A DNA stretch of 64,000 nt from Marinibacterium profundimaris (GCF_002210095.1 NZ_AQQR01000001.1:496001-560000); one strand, 5' to 3'; counted from the stretch's first letter, positions 36,503 through 45,794 are shown. The notes: generated by a model not told the origin, from the sequence alone. Numbers and translations are program-made.

Positions 36503-37387
36503 TTGTCGATGATCCGAAACCGTTCGCGGCACAGGCTGGTGGCCTATACTCTGGTGTTGCCCTTCGTGGCGATCTTTGCCCTGGTCTTCGCCTACCCGGT
36601 GATCGAGGTCGTGCGCCTCAGCTTCACCGACGCGCCGCTGATCGGCAGTGGCAACTGGGTCGGCCTGGCCAACTACGAAAAGCTGTTTTCCGACCGCCTG
36701 TTCTATACCTCGCTGAAGAACAACGGCTATTTCGTCCTGCTGACAGTGGTGCCGACCACGGTGATCGCGCTGCTGATCGCGCTGGCGGTGAACCGGCTGT
36801 CGGGGCGGATGCAGGCGCTGGCGCTGGTGATGTTCTTCATGCCCTACGTGCTGCCGGTTTCGGTCGTCACGCAGATCTGGGCCTGGATGCTGGATTTCCA
36901 GTTCGGCATCCTGCAGCCCGTCATCGAATTCTTCACCGGCAAGCCGGTGCCGGTCTTCAAGAACCCGTTCTGGGTCATGCCTGCCGTCGCGGTGGTGACC
37001 ATCTGGTGGACCAACGGGTTCAACGTGCTGCTCTTCATCGCCGGTCTGCGCAACATCCCCGAGGAGCTTTATGAGGCCGCGCGGCTGGATGGCGCGACCT
37101 CGCGGCAGTTGTTCTTCCGCGTGACCTGGCCGCTGCTCTGGCCGGTGACCGCTCTGGTGCTGACGCTGCAGCTGATCCTTCAGCTGAAGATCTTCGACCA
37201 GATCTACCTGCTGTCCGAAGGCGGGCCGTTCAATTCCAGCTACGTGCTGCTGCTGATGGTCTACCGTGAGGCGTTCCAGCTGAACAACGGCGGCTATGCC
37301 GCGGCGATATCGCTGGTGCTGTTCCTGCTGATCGTGGTCGTCTCGGTCCTGCAATTCCAGGTCCTGCGAGTCGGAGGGCGCAAGTGA
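36503..37387 (+). CDS. ABC sugar importer permease, MalF type, arabinoside operon
   Basis: 294 residues if TTG 36503 is used, eight bases after GGGAGGG; ATG 36509 gives a product two residues shorter and lies further from the site. Six helices; EAA loop EELYEAARLDGATSRQLFF. Overlaps the next permease by one base. Confidence 0.9.
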   Translation: MSMIRNRSRHRLVAYTLVLPFVAIFALVFAYPVIEVVRLSFTDAPLIGSGNWVGLANYEKLFSDRLFYTSLKNNGYFVLLTVVPTTVIALLIALAVNRLSGRMQALALVMFFMPYVLPVSVVTQIWAWMLDFQFGILQPVIEFFTGKPVPVFKNPFWVMPAVAVVTIWWTNGFNVLLFIAGLRNIPEELYEAARLDGATSRQLFFRVTWPLLWPVTALVLTLQLILQLKIFDQIYLLSEGGPFNSSYVLLLMVYREAFQLNNGGYAAAISLVLFLLIVVVSVLQFQVLRVGGRK

Positions 37388-38217
37388 TGAACCCGATGCG
37401 ACGTCTCGAGAACATCTCGCTCACCTGCATCACGCTTTTTGCCGGGCTTTTGTGGATCTTCCCGCTCTACTGGGCCTTCGCCACCTCGATCCGGACCGAA
37501 AGCCGCGTCGTCTCGGACGAGGCCGGGCTGATCCCGGACGAGTTCAACCTGAGCTCTTATATCGACGCGCTGTTCAACACCTCGCTGATCGACTGGTACA
37601 TCAATTCCATCGGCACCTCGGTGATCATCACCTTTGTGGTTCTGCTGACCGGCATGATGTGCGCCTATGCGCTGAGCCAGATGGAATTTCCCGGCCGCAA
37701 GGCGTTGTACCTGGTGGTGCTGGCCAGCTTCATGGTCCCGGCGCAGGCGCTGGTGGTGCCGCAGTTCGTGCTGATGAACGACCTGGGCCTGATCAACCGC
37801 TGGGGCGGGATCATCCTGCCGCAGCTGGTCGTGCCGGTGGTGATCATCGTCTACAAGCAGTTCTTCGACGCGGTCCCGAAGGAGATGAAGGAAGCCGTGG
37901 TGCTGGATGGCGGCGGGGATTACACGCTGCTGTTCAAGGTGTTCCTGCCGCTGAACTGGGGCATCACCACGGCGCTGGGGATCATCACCTTCATCATGTC
38001 GTGGAACGCCTTCCTGTGGCCCTTCCTGGTGATCACGACCGAGGACATGATGACGATCCCCGTCGGCATCACCCAGGTCAACGACGCCTTCGGCGTGGCC
38101 TATGCGCGGATCATGTCGGTGGCGCTGCTGGCGGCGGCCCCGGTGGTGATCGCCTACCTGATCTTCCAGAAACGCGTGACCGAGGCGGTGATGATCTCGT
38201 CAGGCGTCAAGGGCTAG
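37387..38217 (+). CDS. ABC sugar importer permease, MalG type, arabinoside operon
   Basis: 276 residues from ATG 37387, overlapping the previous stop (TGATG); a GTG three bases upstream is also possible. Six helices and EAA loop KEMKEAVVLDGGGDYTLLF. Last gene of the operon; terminator at 38242-38271. Confidence 0.9.
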   Translation: MNPMRRLENISLTCITLFAGLLWIFPLYWAFATSIRTESRVVSDEAGLIPDEFNLSSYIDALFNTSLIDWYINSIGTSVIITFVVLLTGMMCAYALSQMEFPGRKALYLVVLASFMVPAQALVVPQFVLMNDLGLINRWGGIILPQLVVPVVIIVYKQFFDAVPKEMKEAVVLDGGGDYTLLFKVFLPLNWGITTALGIITFIMSWNAFLWPFLVITTEDMMTIPVGITQVNDAFGVAYARIMSVALLAAAPVVIAYLIFQKRVTEAVMISSGVKG

Positions 38218-38515
38218 GTGCCTCCGACGCCCCTGCCCCGAAACGCCCCGGTTGCCTTCCACCGGGGCGTTCTTGCGTGGGTCGTCCCTCGCGCAGCTCC
38301 GTCTTGCGTTCTTGCTTTCGGGCAATGCGCCGCCCCGCCCGGAATCAAGCCGAAGGCGCCGGGCGAGCGCCTGCCCGTCCCGGCGGGCTGGCGCTTTGTC
38401 ATCCGCGCGCACCCGCATCCACTTCAGAGACAAATGACGTCGATAAACCGAAGACCACGGAGGGCAGCGGCGCCACCCCACGGGCAGGCGTTCGCCCGGC
38501 TCCCGCTGTACAGGC
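38218..38515. other. Intergenic region between convergent ABC permease and GntR genes
   Basis: Apart from the terminator at 38242-38271 nothing gene-like or repeated is visible. Confidence 0.5.
38242..38271 (+). terminator. Terminator of the arabinofuranosidase/ABC operon
   Basis: Perfect 10-bp stem AACGCCCCGG / CCGGGGCGTT with a 10-base loop, followed by only a short pyrimidine run (CTT). Confidence 0.75.
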
Positions 38516-39295
38516 TCACACCTTCAGCGTCGGAAGCCCCAGGTCGAAGACCGTCGTCCCCTTGCTGTCCAGCAACGCGGTATCCACCAGCTCGGTCATC
38601 AGCCGGCGCGCACCCACCGCATCCTGCGCCTGGATCCTCTCGAACACGGCGGCATGTTCGTTCACCGGGTTGCGCGTATGCGGGTTGGGCATGTCGCGGT
38701 AGCGGAAGGCCGTCGTGTAGGCCACCGCCGCGCAGATCCCCGCCTCAAGCGACAGCAGCACCGGGTTATGCGAGGCGATCAGGATCGCCCGGTGAAAGCT
38801 TGCATCCGCGTGGTGCCAGCTGTCCTCGGTCATCTCGCAATAGCGCATCGCCGTCAGCGCTTCGCTGAACAGCTGCATGTCCGCCTCGGTCCGGCGCTCG
38901 GCGGCAAAGGCGGCGGCGGGGGGTTCGATCATCGCCCGCATCTCGTAGAGCGACCGGATGTACCAGTCCGGCGGCACGCCGCTCTCGAAGCTCCAGCGCA
39001 CCACGTCCGGATCCAGCAGCGACCATTTTTCCCGCGGCGCCACGCGGGACCCGCTGCGGGTCCGGGTGATGACCATGCCCTTGGCCGCGACCCGGCGCAG
39101 CGCCTCGCGGTAGGCCCCCCGAGAGACACCCGACTCGGCGATGAAATCCATCTCCTTCGGGATCGGCTCGCCGATGTCGTAGACGCCGGCCACGATCTGT
39201 CGGCCCAGCCAGTCCGCGATGGATTCGTTCTTCCGCTGTTCAGGGCGCGCGCTGGCATCGAAGGGGATGGCAACGCCGGAGGATCTGTTGGTCAT
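38516..39295 (-). CDS. GntR-family transcriptional regulator, FadR subfamily (FCD domain)
   Basis: 259 residues. Winged helix at about 25-90 (IPKEMDFIAESGVSRGAYREALRRVAAKGMV), then an all-helical FCD domain with its usual His-rich metal/effector region (WHHADASFHRAIL, NPVNEHAAVF). Sugar-acid catabolism regulators are common in this subfamily. It likely controls the arabinofuranosidase operon through the FadR-type site at 32476-32490, and perhaps itself through the inverted repeat at 39324-39342. Confidence 0.88.
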   Translation of the reverse strand: MTNRSSGVAIPFDASARPEQRKNESIADWLGRQIVAGVYDIGEPIPKEMDFIAESGVSRGAYREALRRVAAKGMVITRTRSGSRVAPREKWSLLDPDVVRWSFESGVPPDWYIRSLYEMRAMIEPPAAAFAAERRTEADMQLFSEALTAMRYCEMTEDSWHHADASFHRAILIASHNPVLLSLEAGICAAVAYTTAFRYRDMPNPHTRNPVNEHAAVFERIQAQDAVGARRLMTELVDTALLDSKGTTVFDLGLPTLKV

Positions 39296-39323
39296 GCCCG
39301 CAGTGTAGCCGGTGGCCCCGCCG

Positions 39324-39342
39324 GGTCAAACTGGCTTTGACC
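39324..39342. promoter_or_regulatory. Inverted repeat upstream of the GntR gene
   Basis: GGTCAAA-CTGGC-TTTGACC, perfect 7-bp arms, starting 29 bases upstream of the GntR start codon. Possible autoregulatory site. It differs in arm sequence from the 32476-32490 site, so it may bind another protein. Confidence 0.5.
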
Positions 39343-39400
39343 GTCCGGACCTGTCCGGGCCCGTGCCGCATCCGTCCCGCCCACCGGGGCGCCAGACGCA

Positions 39401-39429
39401 AAACGCCCCGCCGGTCCGGCGGGGCGTTT
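39401..39429 (-). terminator. Terminator after the RTX gene
   Basis: Perfect 14-bp palindromic stem around one base (39401-39414 with 39416-39429), with AAA/TTT at the ends, so it can work in both directions; it lies just past the RTX stop. Confidence 0.8.
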
Positions 39430-39456
39430 CGTGATCTCGATTGGGACGGCAGATCG

Positions 39457-41859
39457 TCAGGCCAGGTACCAGCTGGTGAAATCCGACACGTCGATCTCGT
39501 TCGGGCGTACGCCGATCAGCAGGACAGAGCCGTCGCCGCCCAGCTCGTCGAGGTCGATCAGGGTATTGCGGAAGCCTGCGCGGCTGGTGGCTGCGTCCAG
39601 ATCATCGGCGAAGGTGCCCGGGTTGATCGGGATCCCGCCCAGGCCGATCACGTCCACGCCGTCCTCGAAATCGAGGATCACGTTGCGGCCACTGATGATC
39701 GGATCCCGATCTTCCGGTGCCAGCCGCCGATTGGCCATTTCGACATGCACGTCGCTCATGTTGAATTCATCAGCGCCGGCGCCACCGCGGTAGCGGTCGT
39801 TGCCCGGGCCGCCCTGCAGGAAGTCATCGCCGGTGCCGCCATCCAGCAGGTCGTTGCCCTGTTCGCCGAACAGAAAGTCGTCGCCGGCCTCGCCAAAGAG
39901 CTTGTCCGCGCCAGACCCGCCGAAGCCGATGTCGTTGCCGATCCCGCCGTAGAATTGGTCCTTCCCTTCGCCGCCGGAGGCAACGTCGCTGCCCGCTCCG
40001 CCGTACATCAGGTCGTCGTTGCGTCCCGACGCGTCCATAAGCCGGTTGTACGCGGTCTCGCCCAGGGTCTCCTTGATCTGGGCCTTCACGTCCTCACGCC
40101 ACGTGTAGATGAATGCGAACGCCTCAAGCACCGGGTCACCTCCCGCGACATTCGGAGGCCAGGGCAGACCGAACTGGTTCAGCAGCGGCGCGATCAGTTC
40201 GTCGGCCACGAAATCGCCGACCAGCGTGTCGTTGCCGGCTCCGCCGTGCAGCTCGTCGGCGCCGAAACCACCGATCACCAGGTCCTCGCCGTCTTCGCCG
40301 TACAGCGTGTCATTGCCGCGGTTGCCGCCGATCACGTCGTCGCCATGACCGCCAAAGATCGTGTCATTGCCGGTGTTCTTCGGCAGGCCCGCGTCGCCGG
40401 CGATATAGTCGTTGCCGGCCGAGCCGCGCAGCACGTCGTCGCCCTTGAAGCCCAGGATCACGTTGTCGGCGAAATCGCCCGTCACATCGTCATCGCCGCG
40501 GCGGCCCAGGTACCAGTCGCGGAAGTCCGGGACCAGCTGCTCGGGCACCGGAGCGGCATAGTAGTTCGCGGTGCCCAGCACCATGTGCGTGGCGTCGCCG
40601 TCCGTCGGGATGCCGTTTTCGTCAAGGGCGATCGGCGCCATGGTGCGTATGCCATAGGCCTCGTCCTCGACATAGGCTTCCTCGACCAGCTCCCAGTCGC
40701 GGCCGTCTTCCGAACCGGCCGGCAGACGCAGCAGCCCGCCGCGGCCACCCGTGAAGGTGCCGATGTAGAGGTAGCCGTCCAGCTCGTACATTTGCCACAT
40801 GTATTCCGACCTGTTGTGGCCGAAGTCGCGCAGCTCCTGTTCCAGGGCCACCTCGCCCCGGTCCTCGCCGTAGGTGTAGAAGCCGTCGGTGGTGATGACC
40901 TCCCAGCTGTCGGGATCGTCCAGGTCCTGGCTGCGGATCAGGTGGTTGCCGCTGTAGTTGGCGCTGCCGACATAGTACCAGCCGTCGAAATACTGGATCT
41001 CGATGATGCCCTGATCATAGCCCGGGCCGGTGTCCAGGTCGACGTTGGGCGTCACGCGCTCCATCGCGCCGGGGGTGCCGGCCTGCGACTGGTCGACCTT
41101 GTACATGTTGTAGTCGGTCCAGGTGGTGGCGTAGATGTCGCCTTCATCGTCGACGAAGAGAGCCGAGATGGTCGCGTCATCGACCTCACCGATCTTGGTC
41201 CAGGTGCCGTCGCTGGCATAGGTCCAGATCTCGCTCGGCGCGCCGTAGTTCGACGTGGCCATCATCAGCACGTCTTCGCCCTGGCCGTTGTCCACCACCT
41301 TCATGGTCCGGACGGAATTGTGGCCCAGCGACGGGTCCATCACGCCGCCGTAGACGCGCTCCCAGCTTTCGCCGTCTTCCGAGACGAACATCTTCACCGT
41401 TTCCGCGCTGACGTTGCCCGGCCGCGCGGTGGTGGCATAAAGCTTGCCGTCGAACTCGATGATCTCGCGGAACCCCACGTCGCCACGGCTGAGCTCGGGA
41501 TGCGAGGCGTCGAGAACCGACTCCCAGCTCTCATCCTCGAAATCGTAGCGCCAGACCTGGCCGCCGTTGGAGTTCAGCGGCGAGGAAAAGTCCTGCAGAC
41601 CCGGCCCGTCGAGCGGCACGTTGCCGCCCTCGACGTAGAGCGCGCGAATGGCGAAGCCGAGGGCGCCCGAAATGTCGGCCTTGGCATTCCAGGTGCCGAC
41701 ATAGAGTTCCTCGACGCCATCGCCGTCGCCGTCCCAGGTGTACATGCTCCAGGCGTATTTGTTGGCCGGGTCGCCAAAGCCTGCGCCAACGCCTGCGGTG
41801 AGTTCCGTGAAACCGTCCGTCGCCGGATCATAAAGGTAAATCTGAGTACCGAGCGCCAT
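39457..41859 (-). CDS. RTX calcium-binding protein with N-terminal beta-propeller-like domain
   Basis: 800 residues with no signal peptide, as expected for type I secretion. Residues 1-440 are beta-rich repeats such as GKLYATTARPGN, GYLYIGTFTGGRGGLLR and GVEELYVGTWNAK, suggesting a propeller. Two arrays of RTX nonapeptides (GGxGxDxxx) lie at about 453-546 and 613-693, separated by a 65-residue helical linker. The C-terminus ends with a hydrophobic SDFTSWYLA, a likely secretion signal. Many Asp residues would bind calcium. No catalytic domain is recognised; a surface or extracellular glycan-related role is inferred from location only. No T1SS genes are in the window. Confidence 0.88.
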   Translation of the reverse strand: MALGTQIYLYDPATDGFTELTAGVGAGFGDPANKYAWSMYTWDGDGDGVEELYVGTWNAKADISGALGFAIRALYVEGGNVPLDGPGLQDFSSPLNSNGGQVWRYDFEDESWESVLDASHPELSRGDVGFREIIEFDGKLYATTARPGNVSAETVKMFVSEDGESWERVYGGVMDPSLGHNSVRTMKVVDNGQGEDVLMMATSNYGAPSEIWTYASDGTWTKIGEVDDATISALFVDDEGDIYATTWTDYNMYKVDQSQAGTPGAMERVTPNVDLDTGPGYDQGIIEIQYFDGWYYVGSANYSGNHLIRSQDLDDPDSWEVITTDGFYTYGEDRGEVALEQELRDFGHNRSEYMWQMYELDGYLYIGTFTGGRGGLLRLPAGSEDGRDWELVEEAYVEDEAYGIRTMAPIALDENGIPTDGDATHMVLGTANYYAAPVPEQLVPDFRDWYLGRRGDDDVTGDFADNVILGFKGDDVLRGSAGNDYIAGDAGLPKNTGNDTIFGGHGDDVIGGNRGNDTLYGEDGEDLVIGGFGADELHGGAGNDTLVGDFVADELIAPLLNQFGLPWPPNVAGGDPVLEAFAFIYTWREDVKAQIKETLGETAYNRLMDASGRNDDLMYGGAGSDVASGGEGKDQFYGGIGNDIGFGGSGADKLFGEAGDDFLFGEQGNDLLDGGTGDDFLQGGPGNDRYRGGAGADEFNMSDVHVEMANRRLAPEDRDPIISGRNVILDFEDGVDVIGLGGIPINPGTFADDLDAATSRAGFRNTLIDLDELGGDGSVLLIGVRPNEIDVSDFTSWYLA

Positions 41860-42368
41860 CTTATGCCCCTAAAGAATATCTGCCGTTGCAGGATCAAAAC
41901 AATGTGTCCTGACATGGTTTATGGATTTGGCAGGGCGCACAAGTCAACGGCGGAACGCGGTCCCCGCCCGGAAATGTTAACCCTATCAAGTCGCAATAGT
42001 GACCGGAATGTGTACCTAAAGCTGAAGTCGCGCACCTGAATGACCGCACAGGAAGATCAGGGCGAATGGGCCGGCATTGCATCCGGCCCCCAATGACGTC
42101 TCCGATCGGCTGCACGATATCCAACCTCATGCAACCAAAGGGAAACCCTGCCATCCGGGCACAGCCTGAGGCCGCCGCCACGGCCGCCGAAGGCACCCGT
42201 TTCCCACGTCGTTGCAAGGCTCGTCTTGTCCCGCCGGCGGCGTGCCCGGGCGTCTGCGACGCGCCGTCCCGACGGCTGTCCAGACCGGCGGCCCAAGGCC
42301 ATCGCCGGGCCCCCAAGTGGCCCGGTCCGGCAGGTGTCCGGCGTGCCTTTTGTCCCCCGGTGGACGGT
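41860..42368. other. Gene-free region between RTX gene and xylose ABC ATPase
   Basis: About 510 bases. The part nearest the RTX start (41870-42040) is AT-richer and should contain its promoter. A GGGCCGG / CCGGCCC hairpin lies at 42068-42089 without a T-tract. No credible gene. Confidence 0.55.
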
Positions 42369-43124
42369 TCAGCCGCCCGGCTGCTTGCCCAGGATGATCA
42401 TCCCCAGGATGTCCTCGTCGGTCACCTCGTCCACGTTGACGGTCCCGACCAGCTTGCCGTTCTTCATCACCGAGGCCCGGTCGCAAAGCTGCATCACGCT
42501 GTGCACGTCATGCTCGATCAGGAAGATCCCGATCCCCTGCGCCTTGAGCTGCTGGATCAGCTCGGCGACCATCTGGGTTTCCTGCGGGCCAAGGGCGGCG
42601 GTGGGCTCGTCCATGATCAGGATGCGCGCGTTGAAATAGACCGCGCGGGCGATGGCCACGGATTGCCGCTGCCCGCCCGAGAGCGCCTTGACCGGATCCT
42701 GGAACTTGCGGAAATTCGGGTTGAGCCGGCCCATGATCTTGCGGGTCTCGGCCTCCATCCGCGCGTCGTCGACGAACCCCGCGGGCGTCACCAGCTCGCG
42801 GCCGAGGAACAGGTTCGAGGCGGCGTCGAGATTGTCGGCCAGCGCGAGGGTCTGGTAGATCGTCTCGATGTTGTAGCGGCGGGCGTCGCGGGGGTTGTGG
42901 ATCTCGACCTTCTCGCCGTCGATCAGGATCTCGCCGGCATCCATCCTGTAGGCGCCCGAGAGGCACTTGATCAGGGTCGACTTGCCCGCGCCGTTATGGC
43001 CCAGAAGGCCCACGACCTCGCCGGGATGAAGGTCGACGCTGACATGATCCACCGCCTTGACGCCGCCGAAGGCGACCGAGACGTCGCGCATCTCGACCAG
43101 CGGGGTTCCGGTTCTGTCGATCAT
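42369..43124 (-). CDS. ABC pentose importer ATP-binding protein, single-domain (XylG/FrcA-like)
   Basis: 251 residues from ATG 43124, behind GGGAG. Walker [10 protein letters not shown] at 42-50, [15 protein letters not shown] and Walker [13 protein letters not shown] are intact. It has only one nucleotide-binding domain, unlike the ~500-residue double-domain XylG/RbsA, and would act as a homodimer like FrcA. It belongs with the XylH-like permease and XylF-like binding protein upstream, but a 231-bp palindromic insertion now separates it from the permease. Confidence 0.9.
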   Translation of the reverse strand: MIDRTGTPLVEMRDVSVAFGGVKAVDHVSVDLHPGEVVGLLGHNGAGKSTLIKCLSGAYRMDAGEILIDGEKVEIHNPRDARRYNIETIYQTLALADNLDAASNLFLGRELVTPAGFVDDARMEAETRKIMGRLNPNFRKFQDPVKALSGGQRQSVAIARAVYFNARILIMDEPTAALGPQETQMVAELIQQLKAQGIGIFLIEHDVHSVMQLCDRASVMKNGKLVGTVNVDEVTDEDILGMIILGKQPGG

Positions 43125-43136
43125 CACGTGTCTCCC
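43123..43136. repeat. 14-bp direct repeat, left copy (possible target-site duplication)
   Basis: ATCACGTGTCTCCC, identical to 43368-43381. On the minus strand it is GGGAGACACGTGAT, containing the ATPase ribosome site and start-codon context. Confidence 0.8.
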
Positions 43137-43367
43137 ATGTGCGTGGAGCCGGCCTTGCAGCCGGAGTGCGCGCATGCGCCATGCCCGACCTCGGGTGGGC
43201 CATGCCGCAAGCGGATCGGTTCCGCTACAAAGCCCCATTGTCGCAAGGGCTGACGGCCCATCTCCAAATGCCCTCCCGGGGGGGAGGTCGGGCATGGCGC
43301 ATGCGCGCTGGTTGTGCTGGGAAGGCCACCGAAGTTAACAGGGCCGGACAGGATCGAATTCAACATT
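43137..43367. mobile_element. 231-bp palindromic (MITE/REP-like) insertion
   Basis: Flanked by the 14-bp direct repeats. Inside, a perfect 25-bp inverted repeat (43168-43192 with 43284-43308) encloses about 90 bases with further pairing: AGCGGA/TCCGCT near 43209-43226 and a TGGGCC/GGCCCA pair. The outermost bases do not form terminal inverted repeats. On the minus strand an 82-codon frame (43124-43372) runs through it, starting and stopping inside the two direct repeats. Its content does not look like a normal protein gene. No transposase is present, so it would be non-autonomous. Confidence 0.6.
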
Positions 43368-43381
43368 ATCACGTGTCTCCC
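43368..43381. repeat. 14-bp direct repeat, right copy (possible target-site duplication)
   Basis: Identical to 43123-43136; this copy provides the last codons and stop of the xylose permease gene. Confidence 0.8.
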
Positions 43382-44661
43382 GTCCGTCGCCGATAGATGA
43401 TGTCCACGAGCACCGCCAGCACCAGCACGGCGCCCACGACGATGTTCTGGAATGGCGCGTCCACGCCCACCATGGCCATGCCCGATTGCAGCGACTGCAT
43501 GATCAGCGCGCCAAGGATGGCGCCGTAGATCGTGCCCACCCCCCCGGCCAGTGCCGTGCCGCCGATCACCGCCGCCGCGATCACCCGCAGCTCGTCCAGC
43601 GTGCCGATATCATTGGAATGGAACGACAGCCGCGCCGAGGCCACCAGCCCCGCGAGGCCGCAGAGCACGCCCATGATGGCAAAGACCTTGACCGTCAGAA
43701 GCCGCGTGTTGATCCCCGACAGCTCTGCCGCGTCCGGGTTGCCCCCGGCGGCAAAGATGTAGCGGCCCAGCCGCGTGCGGCGGGCGACCAGTGTCATCAC
43801 CACCGCCACCGCGATCAGCAGCAGCACCGAATAGGGAATGCCGTAGCCCTCGGTATAGCCCTCGGGCATGACCTCGCCCCGCGCCTCGAAACTGCGCTGC
43901 AGCACGCGGGTCGGCACGTCGTAGGCGTTCAGCGTGGCCACGAAACCGGCGATCAGGGCGGCCGAGATGCCCATCAGCACCGCCTCGGCCCAGACCGGCT
44001 TCACCGGGAACTCGTGGCGGATGCGGGCGCGCCGGGCCTGCCAGATGGCGATCCAGGCGGCAAGGATTGCGATGATGCCGGTGATCCAGCTGGCCGTCTC
44101 GCCCATGGTGCCGCCGATCCCGCCCAGCATCTGGAACGTGTCATCCAGTGGCCCGATCGTCTGGCCGCTGGTCAGGTACCAGGCCACGTTGCGCCAGACC
44201 AGCAGGCCGCCCAGCGTCACGATGAAGGCGGGGATGGTCAGGTAGCCGATCAGCCAGCCCTGGAACGAGCCGATGACCAGCCCGGTCAGCAGCCCCACCA
44301 GGATCGCCACCGGCGCCACCAGCGGGCTGCCGTAGTCCAGCCCGATGCCCGGAAGGAATTGCGTCTGCGTGACCGCCATCATCGCCGAGCAGGTCGCCAG
44401 CAGCGAGCCGACGCTCAGGTCGATATGGCGGGTGACGATGACAAAGACCATCCCGGTGGCCATGATGGCCACGCTCACGGTCTGGATCGTCAGGTTGAAG
44501 ATGTTGCGCGGTGTCAGGAAACGCCCGTCGGTCAGCACGTTGAAGACGATGCAGACAAGCACGAAAGCCCCGATCATGCCCAGCAGGCGTGTATCGAACT
44601 CGAGCGTCTGGAATATGTTCTTGCGACCGGTCGACGGATCGGAGGCGCTGGCCTCTGCCAT
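43369..44661 (-). CDS. xylH: ABC xylose importer permease, XylH type
   Basis: 430 residues with about ten to twelve hydrophobic helices and the BPD_transp_2 pattern: VIVTRHIDLSVGSLLA, then AAGGNPDAAELSGI and VIGGTALAGGVGTIYGAILGALI. The length matches XylH (about 390-430), longer than RbsC. Downstream of the XylF-type binding protein and upstream of the ATPase. Its last three codons and stop lie in the 14-bp repeat at 43368-43381. Confidence 0.9.
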   Translation of the reverse strand: MAEASASDPSTGRKNIFQTLEFDTRLLGMIGAFVLVCIVFNVLTDGRFLTPRNIFNLTIQTVSVAIMATGMVFVIVTRHIDLSVGSLLATCSAMMAVTQTQFLPGIGLDYGSPLVAPVAILVGLLTGLVIGSFQGWLIGYLTIPAFIVTLGGLLVWRNVAWYLTSGQTIGPLDDTFQMLGGIGGTMGETASWITGIIAILAAWIAIWQARRARIRHEFPVKPVWAEAVLMGISAALIAGFVATLNAYDVPTRVLQRSFEARGEVMPEGYTEGYGIPYSVLLLIAVAVVMTLVARRTRLGRYIFAAGGNPDAAELSGINTRLLTVKVFAIMGVLCGLAGLVASARLSFHSNDIGTLDELRVIAAAVIGGTALAGGVGTIYGAILGALIMQSLQSGMAMVGVDAPFQNIVVGAVLVLAVLVDIIYRRRTGDT

Positions 44662-44690
44662 GATGACCTCGGATTTTGAGTGCGGAAGCT

Positions 44691-44721
44691 GCCCCGCCGC
44701 TCCAGTATCGGGCGGCGGGGC
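44691..44721 (-). other. GC-rich hairpin between xylF and xylH
   Basis: Perfect 10-bp stem (44691-44700 with 44712-44721), 11-base loop, no T-tract. Third binding-protein/permease junction in the window with such a hairpin. Confidence 0.65.
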
Positions 44722-44774
44722 AATCGGGTCAATCCTGTCCCGGGGGACCTGCCCCGGGGCACCGGACTATCGCA

Positions 44775-45794
44775 TCAGTTGCAGGGGGCCGGCCCGTCGG
44801 TCACACCCTGGCAAAGCGCGTCCTTCTCGATCCAGCCGGCATCGACCACGACCGTGAGATTGTCGGCCGTCACCGGGATCGGCTCGAGGAATTCCGCCCA
44901 GAGCGTCGTGCCGGCCGGCGAGGTCCATTGCTCCGCGCCCTCGATGTCGCTCATGGCGGTGCCGCTGGCCAGTTGCACGGCGATCTCGCCCGCCGCCTTG
45001 CCCAGCTCGCGCGCGTCCTTCCAGACCGACACGGTCTGGGTGCCGCGGGCCACGCGGTTCAGCGCGGCGTGGTCGCCGTCCTGTCCCGAGACCGGGATGC
45101 CGTCCATGCCCTGCGCGGTCAGCGCGGCCACGGCGCCGCCGGCGGTGCCGTCGTTCGAGGCGACGACCGCGTCGACCTCGTTGTCGTTGGCGGTCAGGAT
45201 CTGTTCCATGTTGCGCTGCGCGTTGGCGGGCAGCCAGCCATCGGTATAGGCCTCGCCCACGATGGTGATGTCACCGGCGTCGATCGCCTCCTGCAGGATC
45301 TCCTGCTGGCCGCCACGCAGGAAATCCGCGTTGGGATCGGTGGGCGAGCCCTTGATCATCACGTAATTGCCGGTGGGCTGCGCTTCGAACACGGCGCGGG
45401 CCTGCATGCGGCCGACCTCGACGTTGTCGAAGGTCAGGTAGAAGGCGCGGTCGTCCTCGATCAGGCGGTCATAGGCGATGACCGGCACGCCTTCGTTCGC
45501 GGCGGCCTGCACGGCGGGGATGATCGCCTGGGTGTCCTGCGCGAGGATGATCAGCGCGTCGACGCCCTGCGCCATCAGCGATTCAACATCCGACAGCTGC
45601 TTGGACGACGAGGATTGCGCATCGGCCGACACATAGGTCGCCCCGGCCGCCTCCAGCGCCGACTTGATCGCCGCCTCGTCCGTCTTCCAGCGCTCCTCCT
45701 GGAAGTTGGACCAGGATACGCCCACGGTCTGGGCCGATGCCGCAGCCGCAAGCCCGAGTGTCATGGCCGCAGTGGCCAGCAAGGTCTTGTACAT
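44775..45794 (-). CDS. xylF: D-xylose-binding periplasmic protein, XylF type
   Basis: 339 residues from ATG 45794, preceded by GGGAGGA; signal peptide [21 protein letters not shown]. Pentose-binding fold with [19 protein letters not shown] at the mature N-terminus, as in XylF, and [19 protein letters not shown]. Captures xylose for XylH and the ATPase. Divergent from a ROK regulator; the intergenic region has three AATATT boxes. Confidence 0.92.
   Translation of the reverse strand: MYKTLLATAAMTLGLAAAASAQTVGVSWSNFQEERWKTDEAAIKSALEAAGATYVSADAQSSSSKQLSDVESLMAQGVDALIILAQDTQAIIPAVQAAANEGVPVIAYDRLIEDDRAFYLTFDNVEVGRMQARAVFEAQPTGNYVMIKGSPTDPNADFLRGGQQEILQEAIDAGDITIVGEAYTDGWLPANAQRNMEQILTANDNEVDAVVASNDGTAGGAVAALTAQGMDGIPVSGQDGDHAALNRVARGTQTVSVWKDARELGKAAGEIAVQLASGTAMSDIEGAEQWTSPAGTTLWAEFLEPIPVTADNLTVVVDAGWIEKDALCQGVTDGPAPCN

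Noticed and set aside
39337-42039. 900-codon plus-strand frame
   Set aside because: It is the complement of the RTX repeat gene; the repeats produce long spurious frames.
43137-43367. Integron attC-like site
   Set aside because: An AGTTAAC resembles one core site, but no matching second core or integron gene context is present.
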